Shown here one piece after another: positions 8,186 through 17,737 of a DNA stretch of 64,000 bases. The notes beneath the pieces are model-generated. The model saw only the letters and a list, made by a program, of their open reading frames with translations. It had not been told where the DNA came from and did not search any database. The number at the start of each line of letters is the position of its first letter. Within the stretch, counting starts at the first letter, position 1. The stretch covers positions 4,738,001 through 4,802,000 of the forward strand of contig NZ_CP085081.1 of NCBI RefSeq assembly GCF_023243115.1, in the 5' to 3' direction. The DNA is from Sediminicoccus sp. KRV36 (GTDB lineage Bacteria; Pseudomonadota; Alphaproteobacteria; Acetobacterales; Acetobacteraceae). The translations under genes were made by a program, and so were the position numbers.

Positions 8186-11100
8186 TCAAACCGAGCGCTC
8201 CCGCAGGCGTTGCGCGGCGCGGCGGCGCAGCACCCAATAAATCGGCGCCGGGATCAGCAGCAACACCACCAGCAGGATGCCCAGCAGGACATAGGGATTG
8301 TCCTTCATGTAGAATTCCGGCCAGAGCCAGGGCGGCAGGCTGCCGACCTGATAGGTGGAATTCACCCGGAAGGCCTGGACGCGGCCGCCGCTCAGGATGG
8401 CGGTATCGCCCTGTACGCGCGGCACCTGCTCGGGGTCCCGCAGCGCGGTCACCATCGCCTCCATGCCGGCCGGGCTCGATCCGGTCAGCGCCACCACCGA
8501 ACGGCCGGAACGCAGCGGGCTTTCAAAGCCGATCAAGGCGCCAAGCGACTCGCCTGGTGCTGCCAGCAGCGCCGAGACACGCTCCAGCTCGCCGCGCCGC
8601 TCACCACCGAACAAGTTGCGGAAATCGCCGAACACGTCGTTCAGGCGCACGGTGAGGCGGTTGCCTTCCAGCTGCAGCGGGCCCTGGGTCAGCAGGGTCT
8701 GCAGCGCCGGCTGGCGGCCCAACGTGCCGATCACCAGGAGGTCCTTGTCGGCCACGCTTTGCAGGGCATCCGGCCGCACGACCTGGAGGTTCACCGGCGG
8801 ATAGCCCACCAGCGCCGCGACGCGGCCGAGCACCGTGAGGAAGGATTCCAGCTCCGCCTGAGACGGCCGCTCGGGCAGCACCACCGCCGTCTGCGAGAGA
8901 TCGGCGAATTTGGTGAAGGGAAAGCCCGAGGAGGTGAAGAAAGCCAGATTCGGCAGGGTGGTGAAACGATGCGCGCCGGTCAGGTCAATCGTGCTGTCCG
9001 GGTCCACCGAGGCGCGGATATCGCCCGGCACCGCGATGCAATCGCCGCGATGCAGCGGGCGCATGTCGAAGCGCAGTTGCAGTTCGTTCTGGCCGAACAG
9101 CATGTAGCTCGGCAGGCCGATCTGCACCTCTTCGGTTTCACTCGATGAGATCTGCCGCTGGATCCAGCTGAAGGGCCAGGTCAGCTCGGCCTGGCGCAGC
9201 GGCGCGGAGCGCAGGTAGATATCGTTCAGCGCAATATCCACGCGCGAGACGGCGACATCCATGATCGGCCCCGGCGGCGCGCGGAAGCGCACCAGCGCCG
9301 AAAGCGAGCGGTCGCGGGCGGTGTAGAGATCGGGCGCGGTGCGGAAGGGCACGGCGATCGGGCCGGGGACATAGCCGAAGGCCTGGAGTTCCGACGGGTC
9401 CATGATCTCGCCGAAGCGCAGCGGACGGTCCACCCGCACCCAACGGGGCGCGTCATAGGCCTGGCGGGGCGGGATGTCCTGCGCCTGGATGGTCGCCAAT
9501 TCGCCGCTCAGCGCCTCACGCCCCACGCCCAGTGCCGTGGCGGCGGCCACCGCTTCCTGGCCATTGCGCCCGGCGATGACGAGCAACAGGCCCAAGGGGT
9601 CATTCGGATTGGGCAGGATGGCCAGCGTCGGGCCTTCGAGCCGGGGCATGATCAGCCCGGGGATGCTGTCGATTCCGGCCGAGATCACGACGGCATTGCC
9701 ACGCGGCGGAATCAGATTGCCGACCGGGAAGGTCGAACCCCGGTAATCCGCCTGCACCGCGAACCAGGAAGAGACGATGGCCGCCGCCCGCAGCGCGTCA
9801 TTGCTCGGCACATCCGGCATGATGAAGGGCAGCACCAGCGGCTCGCGCAGCAGGCGCGGGTCAAAGAAAGGCTCCGGCAGGCGGGCGAGGTCCCGCGTGA
9901 TGGGCAGGCGTTCGAGGCGGAGCGACACCGTCGAATTGTCGGAGATGGTGCTCCAGAGCAGGCCGGAGAGCGGGTCGTTGCACTCGATGGCGTAGCGGCC
10001 GGTGAAGCGGAAATTCAACCGGTTCACATCCGCGAAGAAGAACGGGTTGATCGGGAATTCCAGCGGCCCGAAAGCCGGGCGCGTGCGGTCCGGCTGCACC
10101 GTGCCGATGAACTGCTCGTTCAGCGTGAAGGCGATCTGGCTGAGTTCCGGGATCAGCGCGGGGGAGGTTGCGCCCTGCAAGGTCAGCCGCGCCGAGGTGA
10201 CGACCTCATCACCGCGCACACCAAAGAGCAGGCCCTGAAGGTCGGACACGCCGCGCATCTGCATCGGGCCGCGCAGGCCCAGCTGGCGCAGCGTGCGCGT
10301 CTCGGTGCGGGTGCCCGGCGCATCCTGGCCCTGCGTTTGCAGCAGCGGATTGCCGGCGAGACTGCCGGTCGTGTCACCGGGGGCAGGTGCCATGGGCGCG
10401 CTGCCCAGGATGGGCGGCAGGGCCGGGGCAGGCGAGAGGCTCGGCGGCGGCGAGAGCGCGGGCGGCGGCGAGAAGGGCGAAAGCGCCGGCTGCGCGGATG
10501 GCGGCGCCGAGAGCGCGGGCGGCGGCGAGAGTGTCGGCGGCAAGGGCGCCGTGCCGCGTGACTGGCTCCAGGCTGCCGCGGGTGTCAGCAGCAGCGCCAG
10601 GGCCACGGCCGCCGGCACGGAGGGACGCACGATGCCGGCACGCTTGGCCGCCTGCTGCGCCGGCGTCTCGCCGGCACGGGCCGGTTCGAGATCGGGCATG
10701 GTGTCGGGAACCTGGATCGAACGCCCCATCGGTGTCCGCTTCCGGAAACTGAACTGCGAGCCGCCTGCGAAAAGACCACCAATGGACACAAGCACTTCCT
10801 TCAACGAGCGCAGCGGACGGTCCACGCGGATACTGTCCCAATCCACCCAGGCATCGGCCCGGCAGAGGGTAGCAATCACAATACTTCCCTCGTCCTGCAT
10901 GTCCTGCGGCAGGAAGCGCAAATTGAGACGATCTCCCTGCCAACGCAACACCTCGGCAGGCACCGTCACGCGCTGTGAACCGGCATCAAGTTCGACCATG
11001 ACGAGGTTGTCATCGCCCCAGCTTTCGGGGGCGGGGATGCGCAGCGCGGCACCACCCAGCGAAAGATCCTCGGAGATGCCCTCGATGCGCCGGCCATCGG

Positions 11101-12853
11101 CCAGCAGGACGGCGGCCTCCACCTCGGCCGAGACGCGGGCGCGCGAACGCACCTGACGCCGCTCCCGGCCCACGGCGAGGCCCGCCAGCACGGCGATGAG
11201 ACAGAAGGTCGCCCAGATGACGTTGAGCGCGAAGGCCTGGAACTCCAGGGTCTGTGGCGCATTGGCGGCCAGGCCGTAGATGCCCAGCAACAGGCCCAGC
11301 AGCAGGGCGGCGGCCAGGAACATGTTCGGGCCCACGGCGCGAAGGTCGAAATAGCCCTCCTGCAGCGTGCCGCCCTTGTCGGTCACGTTGAAGCGGCCAC
11401 GCTTCGGGTCCAGCAGCGTCGAGAGCGTGACCGGGAGCAGATAGACGGTGAGCACCGTCTCGTAGATTTCCGACCAGAAGGAATGCCGCACCGTCTTCTG
11501 GATGCGCGACGCGGTGGTGACCGACAGCACGATATGCGGCCCCGCATAGGCCACGATGGCCAGTGGCGAGGCGGCGATGATGCTCTCACCGAAGATCAGG
11601 AAGGCCAGAGGCGCGGTCAGGAACACGAAGCGGGGCAGCGGAAACAGGAAGTGGAACATCGCGTTGAAGTAGCAAAGCCGCTGCGCGATATTCAGACCCT
11701 TCGAAAACAAGGGGTTTTCAATGCGCATGATCTGAATCATGCCACGCCCCCAGCGCATCCGCTGGCCGATATGCAGCATGAGGCGCTCGGTCGCGAGGCC
11801 GGCGGCCAGGGGCACCCGCAGATAGGCGGTGCGCCAGCCCTTCTTCTGCATGCGCAGCGAGCAGTGGCAATCTTCCGTCACCGTCTCGGTCGGCACGCCG
11901 CCCACGGATTCCAGCGCCGTGCGCCGGATCACCGCACAGGAGCCACAGAAGAAGGTGGCGCCCCAGAAGTCATTGCCCTGCTGGATCAGCCCGTAGAAGA
12001 GCAGCCCCTCATTCGGCACACGCTGGCCGGCGGCCAGGTTCCGCTCGAAAGGATCGGGGGAGTAGAAGTAATGCGGCGTCTGAACCATGGCGAGGCCCTG
12101 GTCGCGCAGCATCCAGCCCAGGCTGAGCTGCAGGAAGCCGCGCGTGGCCACGTGGTCGCAGTCGAAAATCACGATGTATTCGGAGCTGGTCTGCGCCAGC
12201 GCGTGATTGATATTGCCCGCCTTGGCGCCCTTGTTGTCCGGCCGGATGATGTAGTGGCAGCCGACCTCCTCGGCGAAGCGACGGAAATCCTCGCGCCGGC
12301 CGTCATCGAGCAGGTAGACGTTCAGCTTGTCCGAGGGCCAGTCCAGCGCCAGGGCGGCAAAGACCGTCGGCCGCACGACGTCGAGCGGTTCATTGTAGCT
12401 CGGGATGAAGACGTCCACCGCCGGCCATTCATCCGGGTTGGCGGGCAGCGGGGCCGGCTTGCGGTCCAGCGGCCACAGCGTCTGGAAATAGGCGAGAACG
12501 AGCGCGATGATGGCGTAGCCCTCGGCCAGCAGAAGGCCGACGCCGAGGAAGGTCTGCAGGAAGCTGCTGAAATCCAGCGTCTCGCTCAGGCGCCAGAAGA
12601 TATAGCGCAGCGAGACGAGGAGGGAGAGCAGGATCAGCAGCAGCGTGATCGTCCGCCCCTGCAACCGGTTGAACACCAGGAACAGGGCCAGGCAGCCCAG
12701 CGCGAAGACCACCTGCTGCTCGGCGGCCAGCGGAACGGTGATGATGGTGAGCGAGAGAGATGCCCCCAGCAAGGTCAGGAACAAGCCGAACCACTTGTTG
12801 CGCATGAAGGGGAGGCGCGCGAGGCGCTCCTTGCGGGCAGCAATTTCTGTCAT
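8186..12853 (-). CDS. bcsAB: BcsA-BcsB fusion: c-di-GMP-regulated cellulose synthase
   Basis: Single polypeptide of 1555 residues joining the catalytic and periplasmic subunits, as in AcsAB of Komagataeibacter. N-terminal membrane helices (about 20-125) lead into a family 2 glycosyltransferase with the expected motifs: LLDDG (Asp183/184), DCD (231-233), TED (326-328) and QRMRW (364-368). Further helices follow, then FNVT at 488. A PilZ domain (about 560-660) carries an arginine-rich RxxxR segment at 563-569 and DLSLGG at 596-601, the c-di-GMP binding pattern. A hydrophobic segment at about 742-764, probably the relic of the BcsB leader, and a proline-rich linker (about 766-812) join it to the BcsB part, which ends in a C-terminal membrane helix. 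It overlaps bcsQ by four bases (ATGA), so it should be translationally coupled. Confidence 0.95.
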   Translation of the reverse strand: MTEIAARKERLARLPFMRNKWFGLFLTLLGASLSLTIITVPLAAEQQVVFALGCLALFLVFNRLQGRTITLLLILLSLLVSLRYIFWRLSETLDFSSFLQTFLGVGLLLAEGYAIIALVLAYFQTLWPLDRKPAPLPANPDEWPAVDVFIPSYNEPLDVVRPTVFAALALDWPSDKLNVYLLDDGRREDFRRFAEEVGCHYIIRPDNKGAKAGNINHALAQTSSEYIVIFDCDHVATRGFLQLSLGWMLRDQGLAMVQTPHYFYSPDPFERNLAAGQRVPNEGLLFYGLIQQGNDFWGATFFCGSCAVIRRTALESVGGVPTETVTEDCHCSLRMQKKGWRTAYLRVPLAAGLATERLMLHIGQRMRWGRGMIQIMRIENPLFSKGLNIAQRLCYFNAMFHFLFPLPRFVFLTAPLAFLIFGESIIAASPLAIVAYAGPHIVLSVTTASRIQKTVRHSFWSEIYETVLTVYLLPVTLSTLLDPKRGRFNVTDKGGTLQEGYFDLRAVGPNMFLAAALLLGLLLGIYGLAANAPQTLEFQAFALNVIWATFCLIAVLAGLAVGRERRQVRSRARVSAEVEAAVLLADGRRIEGISEDLSLGGAALRIPAPESWGDDNLVMVELDAGSQRVTVPAEVLRWQGDRLNLRFLPQDMQDEGSIVIATLCRADAWVDWDSIRVDRPLRSLKEVLVSIGGLFAGGSQFSFRKRTPMGRSIQVPDTMPDLEPARAGETPAQQAAKRAGIVRPSVPAAVALALLLTPAAAWSQSRGTAPLPPTLSPPPALSAPPSAQPALSPFSPPPALSPPPSLSPAPALPPILGSAPMAPAPGDTTGSLAGNPLLQTQGQDAPGTRTETRTLRQLGLRGPMQMRGVSDLQGLLFGVRGDEVVTSARLTLQGATSPALIPELSQIAFTLNEQFIGTVQPDRTRPAFGPLEFPINPFFFADVNRLNFRFTGRYAIECNDPLSGLLWSTISDNSTVSLRLERLPITRDLARLPEPFFDPRLLREPLVLPFIMPDVPSNDALRAAAIVSSWFAVQADYRGSTFPVGNLIPPRGNAVVISAGIDSIPGLIMPRLEGPTLAILPNPNDPLGLLLVIAGRNGQEAVAAATALGVGREALSGELATIQAQDIPPRQAYDAPRWVRVDRPLRFGEIMDPSELQAFGYVPGPIAVPFRTAPDLYTARDRSLSALVRFRAPPGPIMDVAVSRVDIALNDIYLRSAPLRQAELTWPFSWIQRQISSSETEEVQIGLPSYMLFGQNELQLRFDMRPLHRGDCIAVPGDIRASVDPDSTIDLTGAHRFTTLPNLAFFTSSGFPFTKFADLSQTAVVLPERPSQAELESFLTVLGRVAALVGYPPVNLQVVRPDALQSVADKDLLVIGTLGRQPALQTLLTQGPLQLEGNRLTVRLNDVFGDFRNLFGGERRGELERVSALLAAPGESLGALIGFESPLRSGRSVVALTGSSPAGMEAMVTALRDPEQVPRVQGDTAILSGGRVQAFRVNSTYQVGSLPPWLWPEFYMKDNPYVLLGILLVVLLLIPAPIYWVLRRRAAQRLRERSV
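10418..10558 (-). repeat. proline-rich linker repeats between BcsA and BcsB parts
   Basis: Codes for LSPPPALS-type units between the internal hydrophobic segment and the BcsB domain of the fusion. Composition and motif are the same as the tract in the BcsC N-terminus at 6129-6341, so the two partners share a linker type. Confidence 0.75.
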
Positions 12854-13650
12854 CGGGCGCCCCAGCCGGTGTTGAACGGCTCGGGCACGGAGGGCAACGC
12901 AGCCTCGATCCCCCGAGCGATTTCGCGCAGATCCTCGGCCGCCTGGCTGTTTGGTGCGATATCCAGCACCAGGCGCTGCGCGGCGAGCGCCTCGGCCACG
13001 ATTTCCTCGCGACAGATCGCCCCGAGCAGGCGTGGCCCGAGATGCCGGGCCACCGTTTCGGCCGCCGCGCGGGAGAGGCGCGTATTGGGGTCGACGCCGT
13101 TCAGCACCACACGCAGCCGCCCGGCGAAGAGCGCCGCCATGGTGCCCGCGCCGAGGAAGCGGCCATTGTCGATATCGGGCACCAGCGCGGCGCTGGTCGC
13201 ATCGGCCAGCAGCACGGCGCAGACCATGGCCGACATGGGTGCCAGGATATTGAGCGAATGCGACGCACCCGGCGGGGTATCCGCAATCACCAGGAGGTTC
13301 GGGTCGGCCAGGATGCCGCGCAGCGGCGCCGCCAGCAGCTCAGGGTCGCGCTCCAGCGCATGCGCCAGGCCGAGTGCGCCGCGGATGTCAATGGAACCAT
13401 GCGGCAGCAACATCACGCCCGATGAGGTCTGTCGCACCAATTCCCGCCAATCCGGGCGCTTGGGCAATTCGGTCATGAAGCCCGAGGTGTCGCTCAGCGG
13501 CACGCCAAAATGCAGCCGCAACGTATTCTGCGGGTCGAAATCCATGACAAGGACGCGCCGCCCCTGCCGGCGCATGGCATCGGCGACATTGGCGGCCAGG
13601 GTGGTCTTGCCGACACCGCCCTTGGGGGAAGCGAAGCAAATGAGGGGCAT
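12850..13650 (-). CDS. bcsQ: BcsQ: ParA/MinD-like ATPase of the cellulose machinery
   Basis: Deviant Walker ATPase of 266 residues, in the ParA/MinD superfamily, needed for polar placement or assembly of the cellulose synthase in several bacteria. The P-loop KGGVGKTT is at residues 10-17, VMDFDPQNTLRLHFG gives the switch I/Walker A' region, and VIADTPPG is Walker B. The FDPQN...LRLHFG pattern is typical of BcsQ (YhjQ) rather than of chromosome-partition ParA. It lies between the BcsO/P-like gene (15 bases away) and bcsAB (four-base overlap), which supports the assignment. No odd features. Confidence 0.9.
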   Translation of the reverse strand: MPLICFASPKGGVGKTTLAANVADAMRRQGRRVLVMDFDPQNTLRLHFGVPLSDTSGFMTELPKRPDWRELVRQTSSGVMLLPHGSIDIRGALGLAHALERDPELLAAPLRGILADPNLLVIADTPPGASHSLNILAPMSAMVCAVLLADATSAALVPDIDNGRFLGAGTMAALFAGRLRVVLNGVDPNTRLSRAAAETVARHLGPRLLGAICREEIVAEALAAQRLVLDIAPNSQAAEDLREIARGIEAALPSVPEPFNTGWGAR

Positions 13651-13665
13651 GCAGCCTCCGGCAGT

Positions 13666-15360
13666 CTAGAAGGGTGACGGCGTCCGCAGGGCGGCGCGGA
13701 ACGTGTCAAAAGGGGATGCGGCGGGCGGGCCGCCCGTCGCGATCAGACGCATAACCTCCCCCAGGGGAACTGTCACGGCTGCTGCGGGCAGCAGGTTCCC
13801 GCCGGCGTGGCGTGGGTCACGGCCTGCATTCTGCGGATCGGACCCGCCGCGCCCCATGAGGGGCTGCGGCAGGAAAGCCTCGCCGGACTGATTGATCACA
13901 TGGCGAAGCCGCCCGAGCGTGCTGCCCGCCGGCGGCGGAACGGGGGGTGGCTCGTCGCGCGGCGCGCCGAGCGACGAGAAGATGGTGAAATCCGGGCCAG
14001 GCCGGGCCGGGGGTGCATCCCTCAGAGCCGGCATGGGTGCCGCTGGCGGCGCAAACGCCGGGAAGGTGCGCGGCGGCGCGGCAACGGGCGCAGGTTCGGC
14101 GTGCTGGATGCCGGGCGGCAAGGGCGCCGGCGCGGCGGAGAGCGCCGCCCAATCTATGCCGCCCATGGCCGGGGCCGCCGTTGCTGCCCTGGGCGGCGAC
14201 TGCGATGGGGCAGCGGGCGCCCCGGCGAATGACGCAAGCGACGGAGCGGGGGAAGCGGGCGCTGCCGATGGGGCGGGCTCCGGCAGCTGGGCGAAAATCG
14301 AAAGCGCCGGATCCTCCGCTGGCGCTGCGGCAGGGGCTGCCGCCGCACTGACGGGCGGCGCAGGCGGAGCCGCGACCATGGCCGGCGCCGGCATGGGTTG
14401 GACCATCGGTTGGACCACGGGCGGCGGAGGAGCGGGCGGCGGAACAGCGCTCGGAAGGGGGGCAGGCGGCGGCGCGGCCGGGACCATGACCGCGACCGGC
14501 GGAGGGGCCAAGACCGGTGCTGCGGGTGGCGCCGGCGGCGGAACCATCACAGCCACGGGCGGCGCAGCCAGAACCGGCGCGGGCGGCGGCGGGGGCGGCG
14601 GCGTCACGACGGCGAGCGGCGGCGGCGCCAGAACCGGCGCGGGAGGCGGCGGCGGCGGCGGGGTCACGACGGAAACCGGTGCAGCCGCCACGACCGGCGC
14701 GGGAGGGGGTGGGGGCGGCGGCGCCATGGCGGCAACCGGCGCAGCCGCCAGAACCGGGGCGGGAGGGGGCGGCGGCGGCGGCGCCATGATCGTGGCTTGC
14801 GCGGCGGCCAGCACCGGCGCCGGCGGCGGCGGCGGCACAGGCGGCGCGACCACGGCGGCGGGCGGGGCGGCCATGATCTTGGCTTCAACGAGCCGCGGCG
14901 CCCGCATGGTCGGCGGGGCCGGCATGGACATCACGGGCGGTGGCGGCGGGGCCGGCGCTGCCTCAGCCGAGGCGGCCATGACGGGCGGCAAGGGCGGGAG
15001 CGGCCTTGCGGGCGCGGCCAGGATGCTCGGCGCGGCTGCGGCGGGCAGCGCGGCCGGGCGGAAACGGGGGGCTGGCGGCGGGGAAAACGAGGTGATCGTG
15101 TCTTCGATGGGCGGCACCGCCATGATCGGAGCCATGGCGGAAGGCAGCTCCGTCAGCGTGACATCCGCCTCCTGGGCGGCAGCGGCGCGCGATGCGGCGG
15201 AGGCCGAGCGAAGCTCGCGCAGGACCGCCTCCGGATCCAGCGGAAGTGCGTCGCCACGCGGCGCTTCCGTCCGAACCGGCAGGTTGCCGAAGCTGCGGTA
15301 CTTCAAGCCTGGCGTGTTCATGGCAGCGGCCACGCGCGCAACGTCTGGCTCTTGGCCCAT
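13666..15360 (-). CDS. proline/alanine-rich BcsO/BcsP-like cellulose biosynthesis protein
   Basis: Cytoplasmic-looking protein of about 564 residues without a signal peptide. The N-terminus (DVARVAAAMNTPGLKYRSF) and the C-terminus (PLGEVMRLIATGG) resemble the short conserved ends of the BcsO/BcsP/BcsR group, proteins that partner BcsQ in cellulose operons. Between these ends lies a very long low-complexity region of proline and alanine, including six 20-residue repeats. The ATG at 15360 is taken as the start; a TTG at 15384 is also in frame. The opposite strand has a long glycine-rich open frame through the same bases, which is a shadow caused by the repeats. Placement directly before bcsQ supports the role. 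Which family member it is cannot be settled by eye. Confidence 0.68.
   Translation of the reverse strand: MGQEPDVARVAAAMNTPGLKYRSFGNLPVRTEAPRGDALPLDPEAVLRELRSASAASRAAAAQEADVTLTELPSAMAPIMAVPPIEDTITSFSPPPAPRFRPAALPAAAAPSILAAPARPLPPLPPVMAASAEAAPAPPPPPVMSMPAPPTMRAPRLVEAKIMAAPPAAVVAPPVPPPPPAPVLAAAQATIMAPPPPPPPAPVLAAAPVAAMAPPPPPPPAPVVAAAPVSVVTPPPPPPPAPVLAPPPLAVVTPPPPPPPAPVLAAPPVAVMVPPPAPPAAPVLAPPPVAVMVPAAPPPAPLPSAVPPPAPPPPVVQPMVQPMPAPAMVAAPPAPPVSAAAAPAAAPAEDPALSIFAQLPEPAPSAAPASPAPSLASFAGAPAAPSQSPPRAATAAPAMGGIDWAALSAAPAPLPPGIQHAEPAPVAAPPRTFPAFAPPAAPMPALRDAPPARPGPDFTIFSSLGAPRDEPPPVPPPAGSTLGRLRHVINQSGEAFLPQPLMGRGGSDPQNAGRDPRHAGGNLLPAAAVTVPLGEVMRLIATGGPPAASPFDTFRAALRTPSPF
14485..14844 (-). repeat. six 60-base tandem repeats in the BcsO/BcsP-like gene
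   Basis: Six consecutive 20-residue units of the form PPPPPPPAPVLA-x-x-PVAVM, equal to 60 bases each, with few substitutions. The low-complexity surroundings extend the proline-rich region on both sides. Near-identical units point to recent expansion by slippage or unequal exchange. Confidence 0.8.
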
Positions 15361-15466
15361 CGAAAACGCAAACCCCTGTGTCAAATGCGGGCGGAGAATG
15401 CCTGCAAAGCCTTGCGCAGGAAACCCTATTTCCGACGTCTCAAACTTGATTCGGCTTACGTTTGCC

Positions 15467-16573
15467 TCAGATAAGTCCAGAATCGCGTGCTGCGAGAGTG
15501 GAAAGAAGGCTCAGCGCGCCAGAGTAGTAGTCCGGCATGGCCGGAACCGAGCTTCCCGGCAGGGCAAGGCGGCTCCCCCGATGCGGCGCCGGACCCTGCC
15601 GCCGGGCCGTGGCCAGGGCGGCCACGCCGGAGATCCCTGGGGAGGCTGCGTAGGGTGAGGTGGAATTCGTCGTCAGATCCGCCCAGGCGGGCATGTGCCG
15701 GTGGCGCGGGTCATTCCAGAAATCGGCCGGGCCGGTCAGGCCGGGCTCATTCCCCAGGCCGACCCAGGCCATGTAGAGCGGCACCCGCACCGCGTCATAG
15801 GAAAAGCGCGGCGCCCAATCGCCCGGCAGGGTCAGCAGGCCATCCACCCGGCGCACCGCCAGCCAGTCCGGCGGCAGGCCCCAACGGCCAAAGCGGCCGC
15901 TGCGCATCAGCACCACGCCATCGGCCGCGACGCGCAGCCAGGCCGGATCGGGCACGGCCTGCGCCAGCGCGCGAATGGCCGGGAAGACGTAGTAGGACGG
16001 ATTGATGACCGTGTGGTCCGCACGCTCGAAGCCACGCGCGCCGGGCAGCAGCACCGTGTAGGGACCGGCGCGGCGGACCAAAAGCCGAAGAATGTCCCGC
16101 CCCATGGCCACGCCCTGGGCCGTATATTCGCGGTTGCCCCAGCGTTCGCCGGCCTCAAGCAGCGCCCAGGCGATGAACAAATCCCCATCCGTCGCGTTGT
16201 TGAGGTCATCCACCGGGTTGCTGGCGCCAGGGCGGAAGCGCCAGGCGAACAGCTCGTCCTGCGGGCGGCGCAGCGTTGTCACCGTCCAGGCCAGGATGCG
16301 CTCGAAACTCTCCCGGTCATCGGCGCGGACGGCGGACATCATCGCCCAGCCCTGGCCTTCGGTGTGGGAGACATTCTGGTTGCCGGTATCAATGATGCGG
16401 CCCTCGGGCATCACGAAGCGCTCCCGGAAGGCGAACCATTCCGCCCGCTGCATGTCGCTGGGGGCGCGGGCGCGGGCCATGCCCGGCACCAAGGCCAGGG
16501 CGGGCAGGCTGAACAGGGCGGCGCGCCGCGGCAGGCCGGGCCGATCGGAAGCGGGGGGGGCAACCAGGGTCAA
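15467..16573 (-). CDS. bcsZ: GH8 endoglucanase (BcsZ/CMCax-type) of the cellulose operon
   Basis: Secreted glycoside hydrolase family 8 endo-beta-1,4-glucanase, the cellulase that accompanies bacterial cellulose synthesis. Key motifs: SHTEGQGWAM, holding the acid Glu (about residue 72 in the numbering used here), and NNATDGDLFIAWALL, holding the catalytic Asp region (about 129). Start: a TTG at 16573 with GAGG eight bases upstream places a twin-Arg-like signal (LPRRAALFSLPALALVPGMARA) near the N-terminus. The first ATG of the frame, at 16732, would add 53 odd residues before the signal, so I prefer TTG. It is the first gene of the bcs operon and is divergent from the FAH-family gene; the 272 bases between them must hold both promoters. 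Confidence 0.85.
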   Translation of the reverse strand: MTLVAPPASDRPGLPRRAALFSLPALALVPGMARARAPSDMQRAEWFAFRERFVMPEGRIIDTGNQNVSHTEGQGWAMMSAVRADDRESFERILAWTVTTLRRPQDELFAWRFRPGASNPVDDLNNATDGDLFIAWALLEAGERWGNREYTAQGVAMGRDILRLLVRRAGPYTVLLPGARGFERADHTVINPSYYVFPAIRALAQAVPDPAWLRVAADGVVLMRSGRFGRWGLPPDWLAVRRVDGLLTLPGDWAPRFSYDAVRVPLYMAWVGLGNEPGLTGPADFWNDPRHRHMPAWADLTTNSTSPYAASPGISGVAALATARRQGPAPHRGSRLALPGSSVPAMPDYYSGALSLLSTLAARDSGLI

Positions 16574-16845
16574 AGCATCTGTCCTCGGCCAGGGGGTTCC
16601 GGGGTGATCCGGAAATCGTCGGGCAGGCTGGTCTTCCGGCAGGGGGATGCCGGCGATGTTCCGTCCGCTCCGGTTCCGCCTGGGCCCCAGGTCAGGGTCC
16701 CGCAAAGCCGGCAATGAACGCGATGGTTGCAAGGTCTATGTAGCAGAAAGGCGAGTTGTTGCGCATTTTGAAACACAACTCTCGGGGGCTTGTCAAAGCT
16801 TTTCTCTCGGCCTCCCCTGTCATCTCGACCAAGAAAGAAATCCAG

Positions 16846-17736
16846 ATGGCCCTTCGACTCATCACTTTTTCCAAAGGCTCCGCCGCGCGGCCGGGCGCCA
16901 TGCTCGGGGATTCGGAGGTGCTGGACCTGCTGGCCGCCGGCCTGCCCCAGCCTGACATGGCCGCGATCATCGCGGCCGGGGCACCGGCCGTGGCCGCCAT
17001 CCGCGCCCTGGTTGCAAACCCGCCGGCCGCAGCCCGGCTTTCGCTCAGCGAGGTGAAGCTGCTCGCCCCCCTGCCCCGCCCGGCGCGCAACATCTTCTGC
17101 GTCGGCCGCAACTATATGGACCATGTGGCCGAGGGCGACCGCACCCGCGGCATCACCAACTCGGAATTGCCGAAATTCCCGCAATTCTTCACCAAGGCGC
17201 CCGAGACGGTCATCGCCCCGGGCGACACCATCCCCGACCATGGCGCGACCGGCGTGACCCAGTGGCTCGATTACGAGGCCGAGCTCACGCTCATCATCGG
17301 CAAGCCGGGCGCCAATATCGAGAAGGAGGATGCGCTCAGCCACGTCTTCGGCTGGACCATCGCCAATGATGTGACGGGGCGTGACCTGCAGCGCCGCTAT
17401 GGGCAATGGTTCAAGGGCAAGTCGCTCGATGGGTCCTGCCCGCTCGGCCCCTGGATCATTCCGGCCGAGGATCTGGACGCCAGCGACCTCGCCATCCAGC
17501 TCTGGATCAATGGCGAAGAGCGCCAGTCCAGCCGCACCAGCAAGATGATCTTCGACGTGAAGGACATCCTGCACCACCTCTCCAAGGGCTTCACCCTGCT
17601 CCCGGGGGACGTGATCATGACCGGCACGCCCGAGGGCGTGGGCTATGCCATGGTGCCGCCGCAGGTGCTCAAGACCGGCGATGTGGTGCGCATCGCGGTC
17701 GAGGGGCTCGGCGAATTGACCAACCCGGTGGGGTAA
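16846..17736 (+). CDS. fumarylacetoacetate hydrolase (FAH) family enzyme
   Basis: Cytoplasmic FAH-superfamily enzyme of 296 residues, a Mg-dependent fold used for hydrolysis or decarboxylation of 2-oxo/2,4-diketo acids and hydratases of aromatic breakdown. Family signatures: NIFCVGRNYMDHV, then WLDYEAELTLIIG (metal-binding glutamates), TIANDVTGRDLQ, and PGDVIMTGTPEGVG near the end. The ATG at 16846 matches the usual family start; the frame also stays open upstream to 16756. Its stop lies one base from the stop of the convergent lactonase-like gene. The substrate cannot be told from sequence; an acylpyruvate or ureidoglycolate-type reaction is possible. Confidence 0.85.
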   Translation: MALRLITFSKGSAARPGAMLGDSEVLDLLAAGLPQPDMAAIIAAGAPAVAAIRALVANPPAAARLSLSEVKLLAPLPRPARNIFCVGRNYMDHVAEGDRTRGITNSELPKFPQFFTKAPETVIAPGDTIPDHGATGVTQWLDYEAELTLIIGKPGANIEKEDALSHVFGWTIANDVTGRDLQRRYGQWFKGKSLDGSCPLGPWIIPAEDLDASDLAIQLWINGEERQSSRTSKMIFDVKDILHHLSKGFTLLPGDVIMTGTPEGVGYAMVPPQVLKTGDVVRIAVEGLGELTNPVG

Positions 17737-17737
17737 C

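Noticed and set aside
13892..15658. 588-residue glycine-rich plus-strand frame over the BcsO/P-like gene
   Set aside because: Opposite-strand shadow of proline/alanine repeats; the minus frame has conserved cellulose-operon ends and position.
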